Below, one piece after another: positions 1-8,257 of a stretch of DNA of 64,000 bases (position 1 is the stretch's first letter; the number at the start of each line of letters is the position of its first letter). The notes beneath the pieces are model-generated. The model was not told where the DNA came from, ran no database searches, and worked only from the letters and a program-made list of their open reading frames with translations. Made by a program: the position numbers and the translations under genes. Source of the DNA: Mariniphaga sp963747515 (GTDB lineage Bacteria; Bacteroidota; Bacteroidia; Bacteroidales; Prolixibacteraceae); the NCBI GenBank assembly GCA_963747515.1, contig CAVVFN010000003.1, positions 496,001-560,000 of the forward strand. Reading direction: 5' to 3'.

Positions 1-1821
1 AGATTTTTTTATTTCAAGAATGGTATTTTCAATGCGCTTATTTACTCCCGCCAATAAAGCATCTGCATCTTCGCGAGCCTTCTTCATAATTTCCTTTCGC
101 AGCTTTTTTGTTTCCTCCAGTTCCGTTTGATAATTGGCGGCCATCTCATCGAGCGATTTTTCAACTTTTCGAATTTTCTGCCTTTTTATTTCCCAGTATC
201 TCTGGTCGCGGTTTATTTTTCGCAGGTTACGGTCGAAATCAATATGTTTTTTACCTACTTTGAGGGTGGCTTTTTCAAGCAATTCTTCCGGCAGGCCAAT
301 TTTCCGTGCAATTTCGAAAGCAAAGGAGCTTCCGGGCTTGCCAATTTCAAGTTGAAACAATGGGTTCATATGCTTTGCGTCATAAAGCATGGCGCCATTT
401 ATAATGCCTTGAGCAGAAGAGGCAAAATGTTTCAGATTTGTGTAGTGTGTGGTAATTACGCCAAAACACTTTTGGGTATTCAGGCTGTCGAGAATAGCTT
501 CAGCAATGGCACCCCCCAGCATGGGTTCAGTTCCGGTGCCAAATTCATCGATCAGGATTAGTGTGTTTGCATTGCTATTTTTTACAAAATGCTTCATGTT
601 AAGCAGGTGTGAGCTGTATGTGCTGAGATCATTTTCCAGCGATTGTTCATCGCCTATGTCAATAAAAATTTGTTCAAATATTCCGGTTTTGCTTCCTTCT
701 GCCAAAGGAATCAGCAGTCCGCACTGTTGCATATATTGCAGTAACCCTACTGTTTTCAGGCACACCGATTTTCCGCCGGCATTTGGACCCGAAATAAGCA
801 GGATATGATTATCCCGATCGAGAATGATATCGAGAGGAACTATATTGCGTTTTTCCCGTTTCAGTGCCTGTTGCAATAGCGGATGTACTGCCTTTTTCCA
901 TTGTAACAGCGGTATTTTCTGCATTTCGGGGAGGATGGCGTTGAATTCTGCAGCCAGTAAAGCTTTCGAACGTATAAAATCAATTTCACCAAGAAAATCA
1001 TAGGAATAAAGCAAATCCGTGAGGTAAGGACGTATATCGTTTGAAAAGGAGGTAAGTATACGTACAATCTCACGCCGCTCCGCATATTCCAGTTCACGGA
1101 TTTCATTATTCATCTCCACAATTTCGTTGGGCTCCACATAAGAAGTTTTTCCCGTACCCGATTCATCGTAAACAATACCTTTTATTTTACGCTTATTGGA
1201 AGCCGGAATGGGAATTACAGCCCTTCCATCACGAATGGAGACGGAAGCATCTTCCTCTACAAGCCCATCTTTTTGAGCTTGTTTTAATATGGCTTGCAAC
1301 CGCTTAGATAAATTTGATTGCAGCAACAAAATGTTTTTGTGGATTTGTGCCAGCTCTGGGGAGGCATTGTCTCGTATCTTCCCGAATTTATTAATGATGG
1401 CATCTATTCTATCGTAGATGTACGGAAAAATCTGTACCCGTTCGGTTTTCTTTTTTAACAATGGAAAAACAGTATCCTCCTGTTTTTTGAAAAATTGCAC
1501 GATTGCCCGCGCTGACTCCAGTGAGCGTTTTAAATCGAATAATTCTTCCGGCTCCAGGAAACGTCCCTCGGTCTTAATTTGGTTAAGTGCGCTGCGTAAA
1601 TCAAAATAGTGACTTGCAGGGAAATTTTCCACTTCCCTCACAATTCGCAGGAATTCATTTACTTCACCAAGCTGGTCTGAAATTACTTCAAACTGATGAC
1701 TGAAATGCATTTCCTCCACCCATTCTTTACCCATTGTACTCAGACATTTGTCGAAAAGAATGGCACGAATGCGATCAAATCCTATTTTCTCTTCAAAATG
1801 ATCGGGATAAATATTTTGCAT
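1..1821 (-). CDS. mutS2: Endonuclease MutS2 (Smr-type), 3' part off the left edge
   Basis: MutS2 is a MutS-family ATPase with nuclease activity that acts on branched DNA, or on stalled ribosomes in some bacteria. The minus-strand frame is open from an ATG at 1819-1821 to base 1, giving 607 residues of a family usually near 800. Seen: an N-terminal core/lever region with no MutS mismatch-binding domain, Walker A GPNAGGKS near residue 345, Walker B LILIDEFGTGTEP near residue 420, then the start of the long charged helix (LEETKKLRKEIMKKA) that precedes the Smr domain. The KOW/Smr C-terminus would lie outside the window. The start agrees with a TAnnTTTG box just upstream. The family assignment is firm; the cellular role is from family knowledge. 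Confidence 0.95.
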   Translation of the reverse strand, partial: MQNIYPDHFEEKIGFDRIRAILFDKCLSTMGKEWVEEMHFSHQFEVISDQLGEVNEFLRIVREVENFPASHYFDLRSALNQIKTEGRFLEPEELFDLKRSLESARAIVQFFKKQEDTVFPLLKKKTERVQIFPYIYDRIDAIINKFGKIRDNASPELAQIHKNILLLQSNLSKRLQAILKQAQKDGLVEEDASVSIRDGRAVIPIPASNKRKIKGIVYDESGTGKTSYVEPNEIVEMNNEIRELEYAERREIVRILTSFSNDIRPYLTDLLYSYDFLGEIDFIRSKALLAAEFNAILPEMQKIPLLQWKKAVHPLLQQALKREKRNIVPLDIILDRDNHILLISGPNAGGKSVCLKTVGLLQYMQQCGLLIPLAEGSKTGIFEQIFIDIGDEQSLENDLSTYSSHLLNMKHFVKNSNANTLILIDEFGTGTEPMLGGAIAEAILDSLNTQKCFGVITTHYTNLKHFASSAQGIINGAMLYDAKHMNPLFQLEIGKPGSSFAFEIARKIGLPEELLEKATLKVGKKHIDFDRNLRKINRDQRYWEIKRQKIRKVEKSLDEMAANYQTELEETKKLRKEIMKKAREDADALLAGVNKRIENTILEIKKS

Positions 1822-1842
1822 TGTATTTTCATAATTCCTTTA

Positions 1843-1850
1843 CAAAAGTA
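1843..1850 (-). promoter_or_regulatory. Candidate Bacteroidota -7 box for mutS2
   Basis: On the minus strand this reads TACTTTTG, an exact match to the Bacteroidota TAnnTTTG -7 element, 21 bp before the mutS2 ATG. No clear TTTG -33 box is seen at the usual distance, so the call rests on the -7 element and its position. The remainder of the 310-bp gap 1822-2131 shows nothing else apart from the + strand box at 2099. Confidence 0.45.
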
Positions 1851-2098
1851 GGGAAAGATGTTCAGAGTGTAAAAGATATAAACATGTCGTTGATATACCA
1901 AGGCAATATTAAATTCTGGTTTTTGTCAGGGATTTGCTTTAAATAAACTGCAGTTTGGCAACTTGAGTTAATTAAATAAAAGAGAGTCTGAGATTGCAGA
2001 ATATTATTTGAATGTTTCAGCCGGTTACTTCATTCTAATAAGCAGTTTTTTCATAGAGGCAATCACTCTAAACATTATTCCTGCTTCAAAATCTTTAT

Positions 2099-2106
2099 TA
2101 CTTTTG
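2099..2106 (+). promoter_or_regulatory. Candidate -7 box for the DUF5063 gene
   Basis: TACTTTTG matches the TAnnTTTG consensus and ends 25 bp before the ATG at 2132. It pairs divergently with the mutS2 box at 1843-1850. No convincing -33 element was found. Confidence 0.45.
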
Positions 2107-2131
2107 CATCATATTTCAGATTAAGAAGATT

Positions 2132-2764
2132 ATGAGTGGTTCGGATTTATATTCGATAGTTTATTCTAAAAATGTGGTGGAGTTTGTTACTGTCGCCAAT
2201 GAATTTTGTAATCTGATAGAGAAAGGGCAACATTATCCGGCAGGTCAGAATTTACAGAATCTGAGAAAAATTCTTCCGCTGCTTTATTTGAAGGCAACGC
2301 TTCTTCCTGAGAATGAAAAGGTGTTGGATGATGAATTAGAGAAGTATATAAGTGAGTTTGAATATAACCTGCTGCATCAGCGGTGGCTGACATTATTAGG
2401 CGAACACGATAGTTTTTATGAAGTGTTTGATCCTGAAATTCAATTTGGAGAAGAAACAATGACCTCCAGCATTTCAGAAAATCTACTGGATATATACCAG
2501 GATTTAAAGGATTTTTTAACCTCCTATAGTCTGGGTGACGAAAGTGTTATGAATGATTCACTAAGTGATTGTGTGCTGCATTTTGATGGTTTTTGGGGGC
2601 AACGGCTGGTGAATGTACTTAGGGCTATACACAAACTGGTAGCCGACAGGGTTGAATTTGATGATAAAGGCAGGGCAGGAGGCACAGACAAAATACAACC
2701 AGGAACTGGGAATCCCGAATGGCTCGACAATTTTTGGGGGAACCAATCTGATGATGAGGATTAA
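2132..2764 (+). CDS. DUF5063 domain protein
   Basis: A 210-residue protein of the DUF5063 family, a helical family common in Bacteroidota with no established function. It has no signal peptide or membrane segment, so it is probably cytoplasmic. Its helical N-terminal half contains a conserved-looking LRKILPLLYLKATLLPE segment, and the C-terminus is acidic (NQSDDED). Its stop lies 4 bp before the chosen start of the exonuclease gene, which is followed at 2 bp by the rRNA methyltransferase gene, so the three probably form one transcript. That context hints at a nucleic-acid or translation-related role, but this is inference only. Confidence 0.8.
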   Translation: MSGSDLYSIVYSKNVVEFVTVANEFCNLIEKGQHYPAGQNLQNLRKILPLLYLKATLLPENEKVLDDELEKYISEFEYNLLHQRWLTLLGEHDSFYEVFDPEIQFGEETMTSSISENLLDIYQDLKDFLTSYSLGDESVMNDSLSDCVLHFDGFWGQRLVNVLRAIHKLVADRVEFDDKGRAGGTDKIQPGTGNPEWLDNFWGNQSDDED

Positions 2765-2768
2765 TATA

Positions 2769-3341
2769 ATGTTTAAAGAAAGCATAACAAGAGAGGAATT
2801 AACAGATTTACCATTACGTTGGTTTGAAGGTGAAATTCAAATTATTGAAGAGCAGGCGCAGATGAATGGGGTGATTGATTATCTGGCTTCACAGAAGGTT
2901 ATTGGTTTTGATACGGAAACCCGGCCGGCGTTTAAAAAAGGTGTCGTAAATAAAGTGGCACTTCTGCAGTTATCTACAAGCGAAAAGGCATTTCTGTTTA
3001 GGATGAATAAAATGGGACTCCCTACTGAAATTATAAAAATACTATCAAATCCCCGGATTATAAAGCCCGGGGTAGCCATTCGCGATGATATTAAGGGTAT
3101 TCAATCACTTTCGATGTTCAAGCCACAGGGATTTATTGAGTTACAGGATCATGCTAAAGATATGGGAATTCAAAATTTTAGCCTGAAGAAACTGACTGCA
3201 ATTGTACTTGGATTTCGTATCTCCAAATCGCAGCAGTTATCGAACTGGGAAGCACCAACCCTGTCGGAGGCACAACAAATTTATGCAGCTACCGATGCAT
3301 GGGCAGCACTTGAGATTTATAAAATCCTTTTCAACAACTAA
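2769..3341 (+). CDS. 3'-5' exonuclease, RNase D-like DEDDy family
   Basis: A 190-residue single-domain DEDD exonuclease of the RNase D/WRN type, expected to trim DNA or RNA from the 3' end using two metal ions. Seen: Exo I GFDTETRP near residue 40, an Exo II region with PGVAIRDDIKG near residue 102, and Exo III YAATDAWAALEIYK near residue 175 (Y-x3-D, so DEDDy). There is no HRDC domain, so it is not full RNase D. The frame is open further upstream, but those starts overlap the DUF5063 gene. I chose the ATG at 2769 because it follows the upstream stop and gives the usual MFKESIT-like N-terminus; ATGs at 2751 and 2754 are alternatives. The stop is 2 bp from the next start. Confidence 0.88.
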   Translation: MFKESITREELTDLPLRWFEGEIQIIEEQAQMNGVIDYLASQKVIGFDTETRPAFKKGVVNKVALLQLSTSEKAFLFRMNKMGLPTEIIKILSNPRIIKPGVAIRDDIKGIQSLSMFKPQGFIELQDHAKDMGIQNFSLKKLTAIVLGFRISKSQQLSNWEAPTLSEAQQIYAATDAWAALEIYKILFNN

Positions 3342-3343
3342 AA

Positions 3344-4534
3344 ATGGATATAAAAGATGTGAAGATAATTCTGAAGTCAGGAAAAGATCAGTCGTTGAAA
3401 CGGTTTCATCCCTGGGTGTTTTCCGGTGCAATTAAGAAAATTAATGGACAGGTTACTGAGGGGGATCTGGTTTCTGTGTTTTCCAATAAAGATGAATTTC
3501 TTGGAACAGGACATTACCAAATTGGCTCCATTGCTGTACGGATGGTTTCATTCAATGAAATTGTTCCCGATTATAGTTTTTGGAAGGAAAAAATACAAAG
3601 AGCCTGGGACTTCAGACAGCAGGTTGGATTTAATAACACTCAAAAAACGAATGTATTCAGGCTCATTCATGCTGAAGGTGATGGTTTACCTGGGTTAATA
3701 GTTGATTTTTATAATGGAACAGCTGTCATGCAGATGCATTCTGTCGGTATTTTCCTGATTCGTGAGTTACTTGTAAGGGCCTTACAGGAGGTTCTGGGAG
3801 ATAATTTGAAGGCTGTTTACGACAGAAGCGAAAAAACATTACCTGAAAAAGCCCATATACAGCCCAAAGATGAGCTGGTTTTTGGTAACCCCGAAACTAA
3901 TTTGGTGACGGAAAACGATTTGAAATTTAAAATAGATTGGGAATCGGGTCAGAAAACAGGATTTTTTATTGATCAGCGGGAAAACCGTTTACTGGTGCAG
4001 CATTATGCAGGGGGAAGAGATGTATTGAATATGTTTAGCTATACAGGTGGTTTTTCCATATATGCTCTTAAGGGTGGAGCCCAGATGGTTCATTCCGTGG
4101 ATGCATCGGCGAGGGCAATTGATTTAGCGAATGAAAACGTTGATCTTAATTTTCCAAATGAACTCAGGCATAAAGCCATTATTGCTGATGGATTTGAATT
4201 TTTGAAAGATATTTCGAATAAATACGACTTGATTATTCTGGACCCGCCGGCTTTTGCCAAACACCGTAATACCTTGCCACAGGCATTGCAGGGATATAAA
4301 CGAATCAATACCAGGGCTTTTGAACAAATAAGGCCAGGAGGCGTTTTATTTACTTTTTCGTGCTCACAGGTGGTTTCGAAAGATCGTTTCAGGGAAGCCG
4401 TTTTCTCCGCCGCAGCAATTTCAGGCCGTTCGGTAAGAATATTACGACAGCTTACCCAACCGGAAGATCATCCTGTAAATATTTATCATCCCGAAGGAGA
4501 ATACCTTAAAGGCCTGATGCTTTATGTCGAATAA
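3344..4534 (+). CDS. rlmI: RlmI-like 23S rRNA (cytosine-C5) methyltransferase
   Basis: A class I SAM-dependent methyltransferase with an N-terminal PUA domain (about residues 1-80, with RFHPWVFSGAI). The architecture is that of RlmI, which methylates C1962 of 23S rRNA. The catalytic domain shows motif I-like DVLNMFSYTGGFSIYA, motif IV LDPPAFAK near residue 300 and an SCS motif near residue 340 that would supply the catalytic cysteine. The length of 396 residues is normal. It is translationally close to the exonuclease upstream. The family is firm; the exact rRNA position is inferred by homology. Confidence 0.9.
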   Translation: MDIKDVKIILKSGKDQSLKRFHPWVFSGAIKKINGQVTEGDLVSVFSNKDEFLGTGHYQIGSIAVRMVSFNEIVPDYSFWKEKIQRAWDFRQQVGFNNTQKTNVFRLIHAEGDGLPGLIVDFYNGTAVMQMHSVGIFLIRELLVRALQEVLGDNLKAVYDRSEKTLPEKAHIQPKDELVFGNPETNLVTENDLKFKIDWESGQKTGFFIDQRENRLLVQHYAGGRDVLNMFSYTGGFSIYALKGGAQMVHSVDASARAIDLANENVDLNFPNELRHKAIIADGFEFLKDISNKYDLIILDPPAFAKHRNTLPQALQGYKRINTRAFEQIRPGGVLFTFSCSQVVSKDRFREAVFSAAAISGRSVRILRQLTQPEDHPVNIYHPEGEYLKGLMLYVE

Positions 4535-4579
4535 TTTTCTCAAGGAAAGGTTAAAAAGTATGATAAGCAAGAAAAGGAG

Positions 4580-5293
4580 TTGATGATGGACTTAAAAGAA
4601 ACTGTACTGGAACTGAATATCAGTCTTAAAGGAAAGACAATAACTGAAAAACTTCGGTATCTTGCCGATAGATATCAGGGAAAAATAATATTTACAACGA
4701 GTTTTGGTTACGAAGACCAGGTAATAACCGACATCCTTTTCAGCAATAATATATCGGTGCAGGTCGTAACCCTGGATACTGGACGTATTTTTGAAGAAAC
4801 CTACAAAGTTTTTCGCAGTACAAAAGAGAAGTATGGAAAAGAAATACGGGTTTATTTTCCTTCTGCCGAAAAGGTTGAAAAACTTATATCAGAAAAGGGT
4901 CCCTTTAGTTTTTATGAATCGGTTGAGAACAGAAAAGAATGTTGTTTTATACGTAAGGTATTACCTTTAAGACGAGCCCTGGAGGGACATATAATCTGGA
5001 TAACTGGTTTACGTGCAAATCAATCGCTTAATCGCAGCGGGCTTCATGAATTTGAATGGGATGAGGGTAATCAGAAGATAAAGTTTAATCCCTTAATCGA
5101 CTGGACATTAGAGCAGGTAAAAGAATATGTGAAAAAAAATCATGTTCCCTATAATATTCTACATGATAAAGGTTTTGTAAGTATAGGATGTGAACCCTGT
5201 ACGCGGGCTGTTAAACCTGGTGAAGATTTCCGTGCCGGACGTTGGTGGTGGGAGCAAAATACCGGGAAAGAATGCGGTCTTCATGAAAAGTAG
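4580..5293 (+). CDS. cysH: Phosphoadenylyl/adenylyl-sulfate reductase
   Basis: Reduces APS or PAPS to sulfite in assimilatory sulfate reduction. The PP-loop N-terminus carries TTSFGYEDQVI. Two cysteine pairs, KECCFIRK near residue 120 and GCEPCT near residue 203, are the 4Fe-4S ligands that mark the APS-reducing branch. The terminal ECGLHEK holds the catalytic cysteine. At 237 residues it has normal length. No cysDN, sulfite reductase or transporter gene is nearby, so it stands alone here. The substrate (APS rather than PAPS) is inferred from the cluster cysteines. ATGs at 4583 and 4586 (MMD) could also serve as start. Confidence 0.93.
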   Translation: MMMDLKETVLELNISLKGKTITEKLRYLADRYQGKIIFTTSFGYEDQVITDILFSNNISVQVVTLDTGRIFEETYKVFRSTKEKYGKEIRVYFPSAEKVEKLISEKGPFSFYESVENRKECCFIRKVLPLRRALEGHIIWITGLRANQSLNRSGLHEFEWDEGNQKIKFNPLIDWTLEQVKEYVKKNHVPYNILHDKGFVSIGCEPCTRAVKPGEDFRAGRWWWEQNTGKECGLHEK

Positions 5294-5296
5294 AAC

Positions 5297-5692
5297 CTAC
5301 CATTTTGACACACTATCCGGCTTTACATCCGATAATTCTTCCGTTTCCTGCATGTATTGATTTAATTCCATGGAGGCATTCTCCAATGCTTTTTCCACAA
5401 ATTTCAAAAGTAACGGGATTTGTTCCGTCTGATTATTTTCCGCCAAAAGCTGAATCTGCTTTAAGGTTTTTCCGGTTTCTTCCATCATGAAAATTAAAAC
5501 AGACGATTTTGCTGTGTGTGCTTCTTTCGCCAGATTATCAATTTCCTTTCTTGACAGGAATTTATACAAGTTGAATATAAATTCCGGAATCTGATTCAGA
5601 AAAATTCCGATCAGTTCTTTTTGAAAACGTACATCACCTCCCGATATTTCTTCCAGGTAGCTAAGGTTAATGGTTTTAAATCGGTTGTTCAT
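5297..5692 (-). CDS. Histidine-containing phosphotransfer (Hpt) domain protein
   Basis: A 131-residue helical protein consisting essentially of one Hpt domain, which relays phosphate between a hybrid histidine kinase and a response regulator. The diagnostic AHTAKSS segment puts the phospho-accepting histidine at residue 59, after the typical YLEEISGGDVRFQKELI lead helix. There is no membrane segment or signal peptide. It is convergent with cysH (3-bp gap) and divergent from gcvT. No kinase or receiver gene is visible in the window, so it is an orphan whose partners lie elsewhere. Confidence 0.85.
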   Translation of the reverse strand: MNNRFKTINLSYLEEISGGDVRFQKELIGIFLNQIPEFIFNLYKFLSRKEIDNLAKEAHTAKSSVLIFMMEETGKTLKQIQLLAENNQTEQIPLLLKFVEKALENASMELNQYMQETEELSDVKPDSVSKW

Positions 5693-5791
5693 TATTCTTT
5701 CGAAAATAGAGGTGCAAGTTAATGAATTATTTGAATTTGCAAATTGTTTAAACGATGATAAAATTCATATACATAAAAATGTTGAATTTAT

Positions 5792-5799
5792 TAGCTTTG
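5792..5799 (+). promoter_or_regulatory. Candidate -7 box for gcvT
   Basis: TAGCTTTG fits TAnnTTTG and lies 21 bp before the gcvT ATG. There is no clear TTTG -33 box. No glycine-riboswitch-like structure is visible in the short upstream region. Confidence 0.45.
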
Positions 5800-5820
5800 C
5801 ATGTTTAAAATATTCAAATA

Positions 5821-6903
5821 ATGAAGTTAACTGCGTTAAATAAGGTACATAAAGCTGGCGGAGCCAAAATGGTTGAGTTTGCCGGTTATGAAATGCCAGT
5901 TGAATACAGTGGTATTAAAAATGAACATCTTACAGTGCGGAAGGCTGTAGGAGTTTTTGATGTTTCACATATGGGAGAGTTTTGGATTAAGGGGCCAAAT
6001 GCGCTTGACCTGGTAAAAAAAGTTTCATCAAATGATCCAACTATCTTAAAGCCGGGGCAGGCTCAATACACGTGTTTTCCAAACGGAAGGGGAGGGATTG
6101 TGGATGATTTGCTCGTTTATTGTTTCGATCCCGAAAAGTACCTACTGGTAGTAAATGCTTCTAATATTCAAAAAGATTGGGAATGGTTAACCATAAACAA
6201 TACCATGGAGGCTGAGCTTGAAAATGTTTCTGATAACATCAGTCAGCTTGCTGTACAGGGTCCTGATGCAGTTAAGGCTTTGCAAAAATTGACGGATATA
6301 ATTCTGGGGGAAATAAAGTTTTACAACTTTACAACAGATACGATGGCAGGCATACCTGATGTCATTATTTCTGCAACAGGTTATACCGGTGCAGGAGGAT
6401 TTGAATTGTACTGCAAAAATGAAGATGCCGTTAGATTATGGGATGCTGTGTTTGAGGCCGGAGCAGAATTTGGTATTAAGCCTGTAGGGTTGGGAGCACG
6501 CGATACCCTTCGTCTTGAAATGGGCTACTGCCTTTACGGAAACGATATTGATGACACCACTTCGCCTATTGAAGCCGGTTTAGGTTGGATAACCAAATTT
6601 AATAACGGACGAAAATTTATTGATCGTGATTTTTTGATAATGCAGAAAAATGAAGGTATCAGACGCCGGCTAAGAGGATTTGTCCTGTTGGAAAAAGGTA
6701 TCCCCAGGCATGGCTATGAACTGACTGATTCTAATGGAAATGTTATTGGAGAAGTTACCTCAGGGACTATGTCGCCTGTTCTTGAAAAAGGCATAGGGCT
6801 CGGATATATAGCCCGCGAATATGCAGCTACAGGGACTCCTGTTTTTGTGAAAGTAAGAAATAAAAATATTGTTGCTGAAATTGTAAAACTGCCTTTTATT
6901 TAA
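5821..6903 (+). CDS. gcvT: Glycine cleavage system T protein (aminomethyltransferase)
   Basis: Transfers the one-carbon unit from the aminomethyl group on lipoyl-H protein to tetrahydrofolate, releasing ammonia. It has full length (360 residues). Seen: the N-terminal GYEMPVEYSGIKNEH and FDVSHMGEF segments, GGIVDDLLVY carrying the conserved catalytic aspartate near residue 100, and GARDTLRLEMGYCLYGNDI near residue 230. gcvH and gcvP are not adjacent. It lies upstream of serC-serA, so serine, glycine and one-carbon metabolism are grouped, although a 236-bp AT-rich gap separates them. Confidence 0.96.
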   Translation: MKLTALNKVHKAGGAKMVEFAGYEMPVEYSGIKNEHLTVRKAVGVFDVSHMGEFWIKGPNALDLVKKVSSNDPTILKPGQAQYTCFPNGRGGIVDDLLVYCFDPEKYLLVVNASNIQKDWEWLTINNTMEAELENVSDNISQLAVQGPDAVKALQKLTDIILGEIKFYNFTTDTMAGIPDVIISATGYTGAGGFELYCKNEDAVRLWDAVFEAGAEFGIKPVGLGARDTLRLEMGYCLYGNDIDDTTSPIEAGLGWITKFNNGRKFIDRDFLIMQKNEGIRRRLRGFVLLEKGIPRHGYELTDSNGNVIGEVTSGTMSPVLEKGIGLGYIAREYAATGTPVFVKVRNKNIVAEIVKLPFI

Positions 6904-7020
6904 TAATTCTTTTTGTTTTTTTATTTATAAATGAAAATTTTTTTAAGATTCAAATAATTTATGAATATGAATTTAGTGGCGAAGAACAACAAAATGGGCA
7001 GGTTTTAATTTCATTTTCTG

Positions 7021-7028
7021 TATTTTTG
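7021..7028 (+). promoter_or_regulatory. Possible -7 box upstream of serC
   Basis: TATTTTTG is an exact TAnnTTTG match 112 bp upstream of serC in an AT-rich 236-bp intergenic stretch. The long leader this would imply and the lack of a -33 box make it weak. Confidence 0.3.
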
Positions 7029-7139
7029 GTATTACGTATTTTATTAATTTTCTCCTGTTTACTCTTATGCAAATATTCTTGATTTAAATATGGAGTTACA
7101 TTAAAATGATTTTTAAATTCACCTTAAAAAATATTTTGA

Positions 7140-8210
7140 ATGAAGAAACACAATTTCTACGCGGGGCCTTCAATAATGCCCGAGTTTACAAAAGAAAAAA
7201 CGGCTGAAGCGGTAATTAATTTTGCTGGTACCGGTCTTTCAGTTATGGAAATATCACACCGGAGCAAGGAATTTGTTGCAGTGATGGAAGAAGCCAGAGC
7301 GTTGGTGAAAGAGTTACTTCACGTGCCCGATGGTTATTCTGTGCTTTTTTTACAGGGGGGTGCCAGCCTGCAGTTTTTAATGGCTCCTTACAATCTGATG
7401 GGAAAGAAGGCAGCATATCTGAATACAGGTTCATGGGCTTCAAAGGCTATAAAAGAAGCGAAATTATTTGGTGAAGTGATAGAGGTCGCTTCTTCAAAAG
7501 ATGCTAATTTCAACTATATTCCCAGAAATTACGAGGTCCCGGTTGATGCCGATTATTTCCATATTACTACCAATAACACCATTTTTGGAACAGAATTACT
7601 TTCCGATCCTGATGCAGGAATCCCTTTGATAGCGGATATGTCGTCGGATGTATTCAGCAGACCGGTTGATGTATCAAAGTACAATTTGATTTATGCCGGT
7701 GCACAGAAAAATTTAGGACCATCGGGTGCTACTCTTGTAATTGTGAAGGAAGAGGCGCTGGGAAAAATAAACAGGCCTATTCCAACCATGCTCGATTATA
7801 AAATACATATAGGGCAGGATTCTATGTTTAATACTCCATCAACACTAGCAGTCTTTGGTTGCCTTCAAACGCTGAAGTGGCTTAAGAATGCTGGGGGGGT
7901 TGAATTTATTGAGAAAGTGAATATTGAAAAGGCCAATTTGCTTTACACTGAACTGGAGCGGAATAAGCTGTTTGTTCCAACTGTCTCCAATCCGGAAGAT
8001 CGTTCCCGGATGAATGTTACATTTGTTATGGCACCGGAGTATACCGGACTGGAAAAGGATTTTCTTGATTTTGCCACCTCCAAAGGAATGATGGGTATAA
8101 AAGGTCATCGTTCTGTAGGTGGTTTTAGAGCTTCCATATATAATGCCATGTCTGTTGAAAGTATAAAGGCATTGATAGAAGCCATGCAGGACTTTGAAAA
8201 GAATAAATAA
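7140..8210 (+). CDS. serC: Phosphoserine aminotransferase
   Basis: PLP enzyme that converts 3-phosphohydroxypyruvate and glutamate to 3-phosphoserine; it can also act in pyridoxine synthesis. The 356-residue length is standard. Seen: N-terminal NFYAGPSIMP, LFLQGGASLQF, and the PLP lysine in YAGAQKNLGPSG near residue 190. KGHRSVGGFRASIYNA near the C-terminus holds the substrate-binding HRSVGG motif. First gene of the serC-serA-DUF1015 run. A hairpin with a T run lies immediately after it, suggesting that expression of the downstream genes is partly attenuated. A TATTTTTG box at 7021-7028 may be its promoter. Confidence 0.96.
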   Translation: MKKHNFYAGPSIMPEFTKEKTAEAVINFAGTGLSVMEISHRSKEFVAVMEEARALVKELLHVPDGYSVLFLQGGASLQFLMAPYNLMGKKAAYLNTGSWASKAIKEAKLFGEVIEVASSKDANFNYIPRNYEVPVDADYFHITTNNTIFGTELLSDPDAGIPLIADMSSDVFSRPVDVSKYNLIYAGAQKNLGPSGATLVIVKEEALGKINRPIPTMLDYKIHIGQDSMFNTPSTLAVFGCLQTLKWLKNAGGVEFIEKVNIEKANLLYTELERNKLFVPTVSNPEDRSRMNVTFVMAPEYTGLEKDFLDFATSKGMMGIKGHRSVGGFRASIYNAMSVESIKALIEAMQDFEKNK

Positions 8211-8242
8211 AAGAAGTGCAGGTGAAAGTCCTGCCTTTTTTT
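8211..8242 (+). terminator. Hairpin plus T run between serC and serA (attenuator-like)
   Basis: Stem GCAGG (8218-8222), 7-nt loop, CCTGC (8230-8234), then CTTTTTTT at 8235-8242. The stem can be extended outward by A-rich/T-rich pairing. It starts right after the serC stop and ends 16 bp before the serA start, so it would act as a partial terminator inside the operon. Confidence 0.65.
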
Positions 8243-8257
8243 GAACCAAAACTATTA

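Noticed and set aside
127..808. Plus-strand ORFs across the left end
   Set aside because: They are antisense to the mutS2 frame, which is open to the window edge with Walker motifs.
5693..5820. Glycine riboswitch upstream of gcvT
   Set aside because: The 128-bp region is AT-rich with no conserved riboswitch core; only a -7 box is evident.
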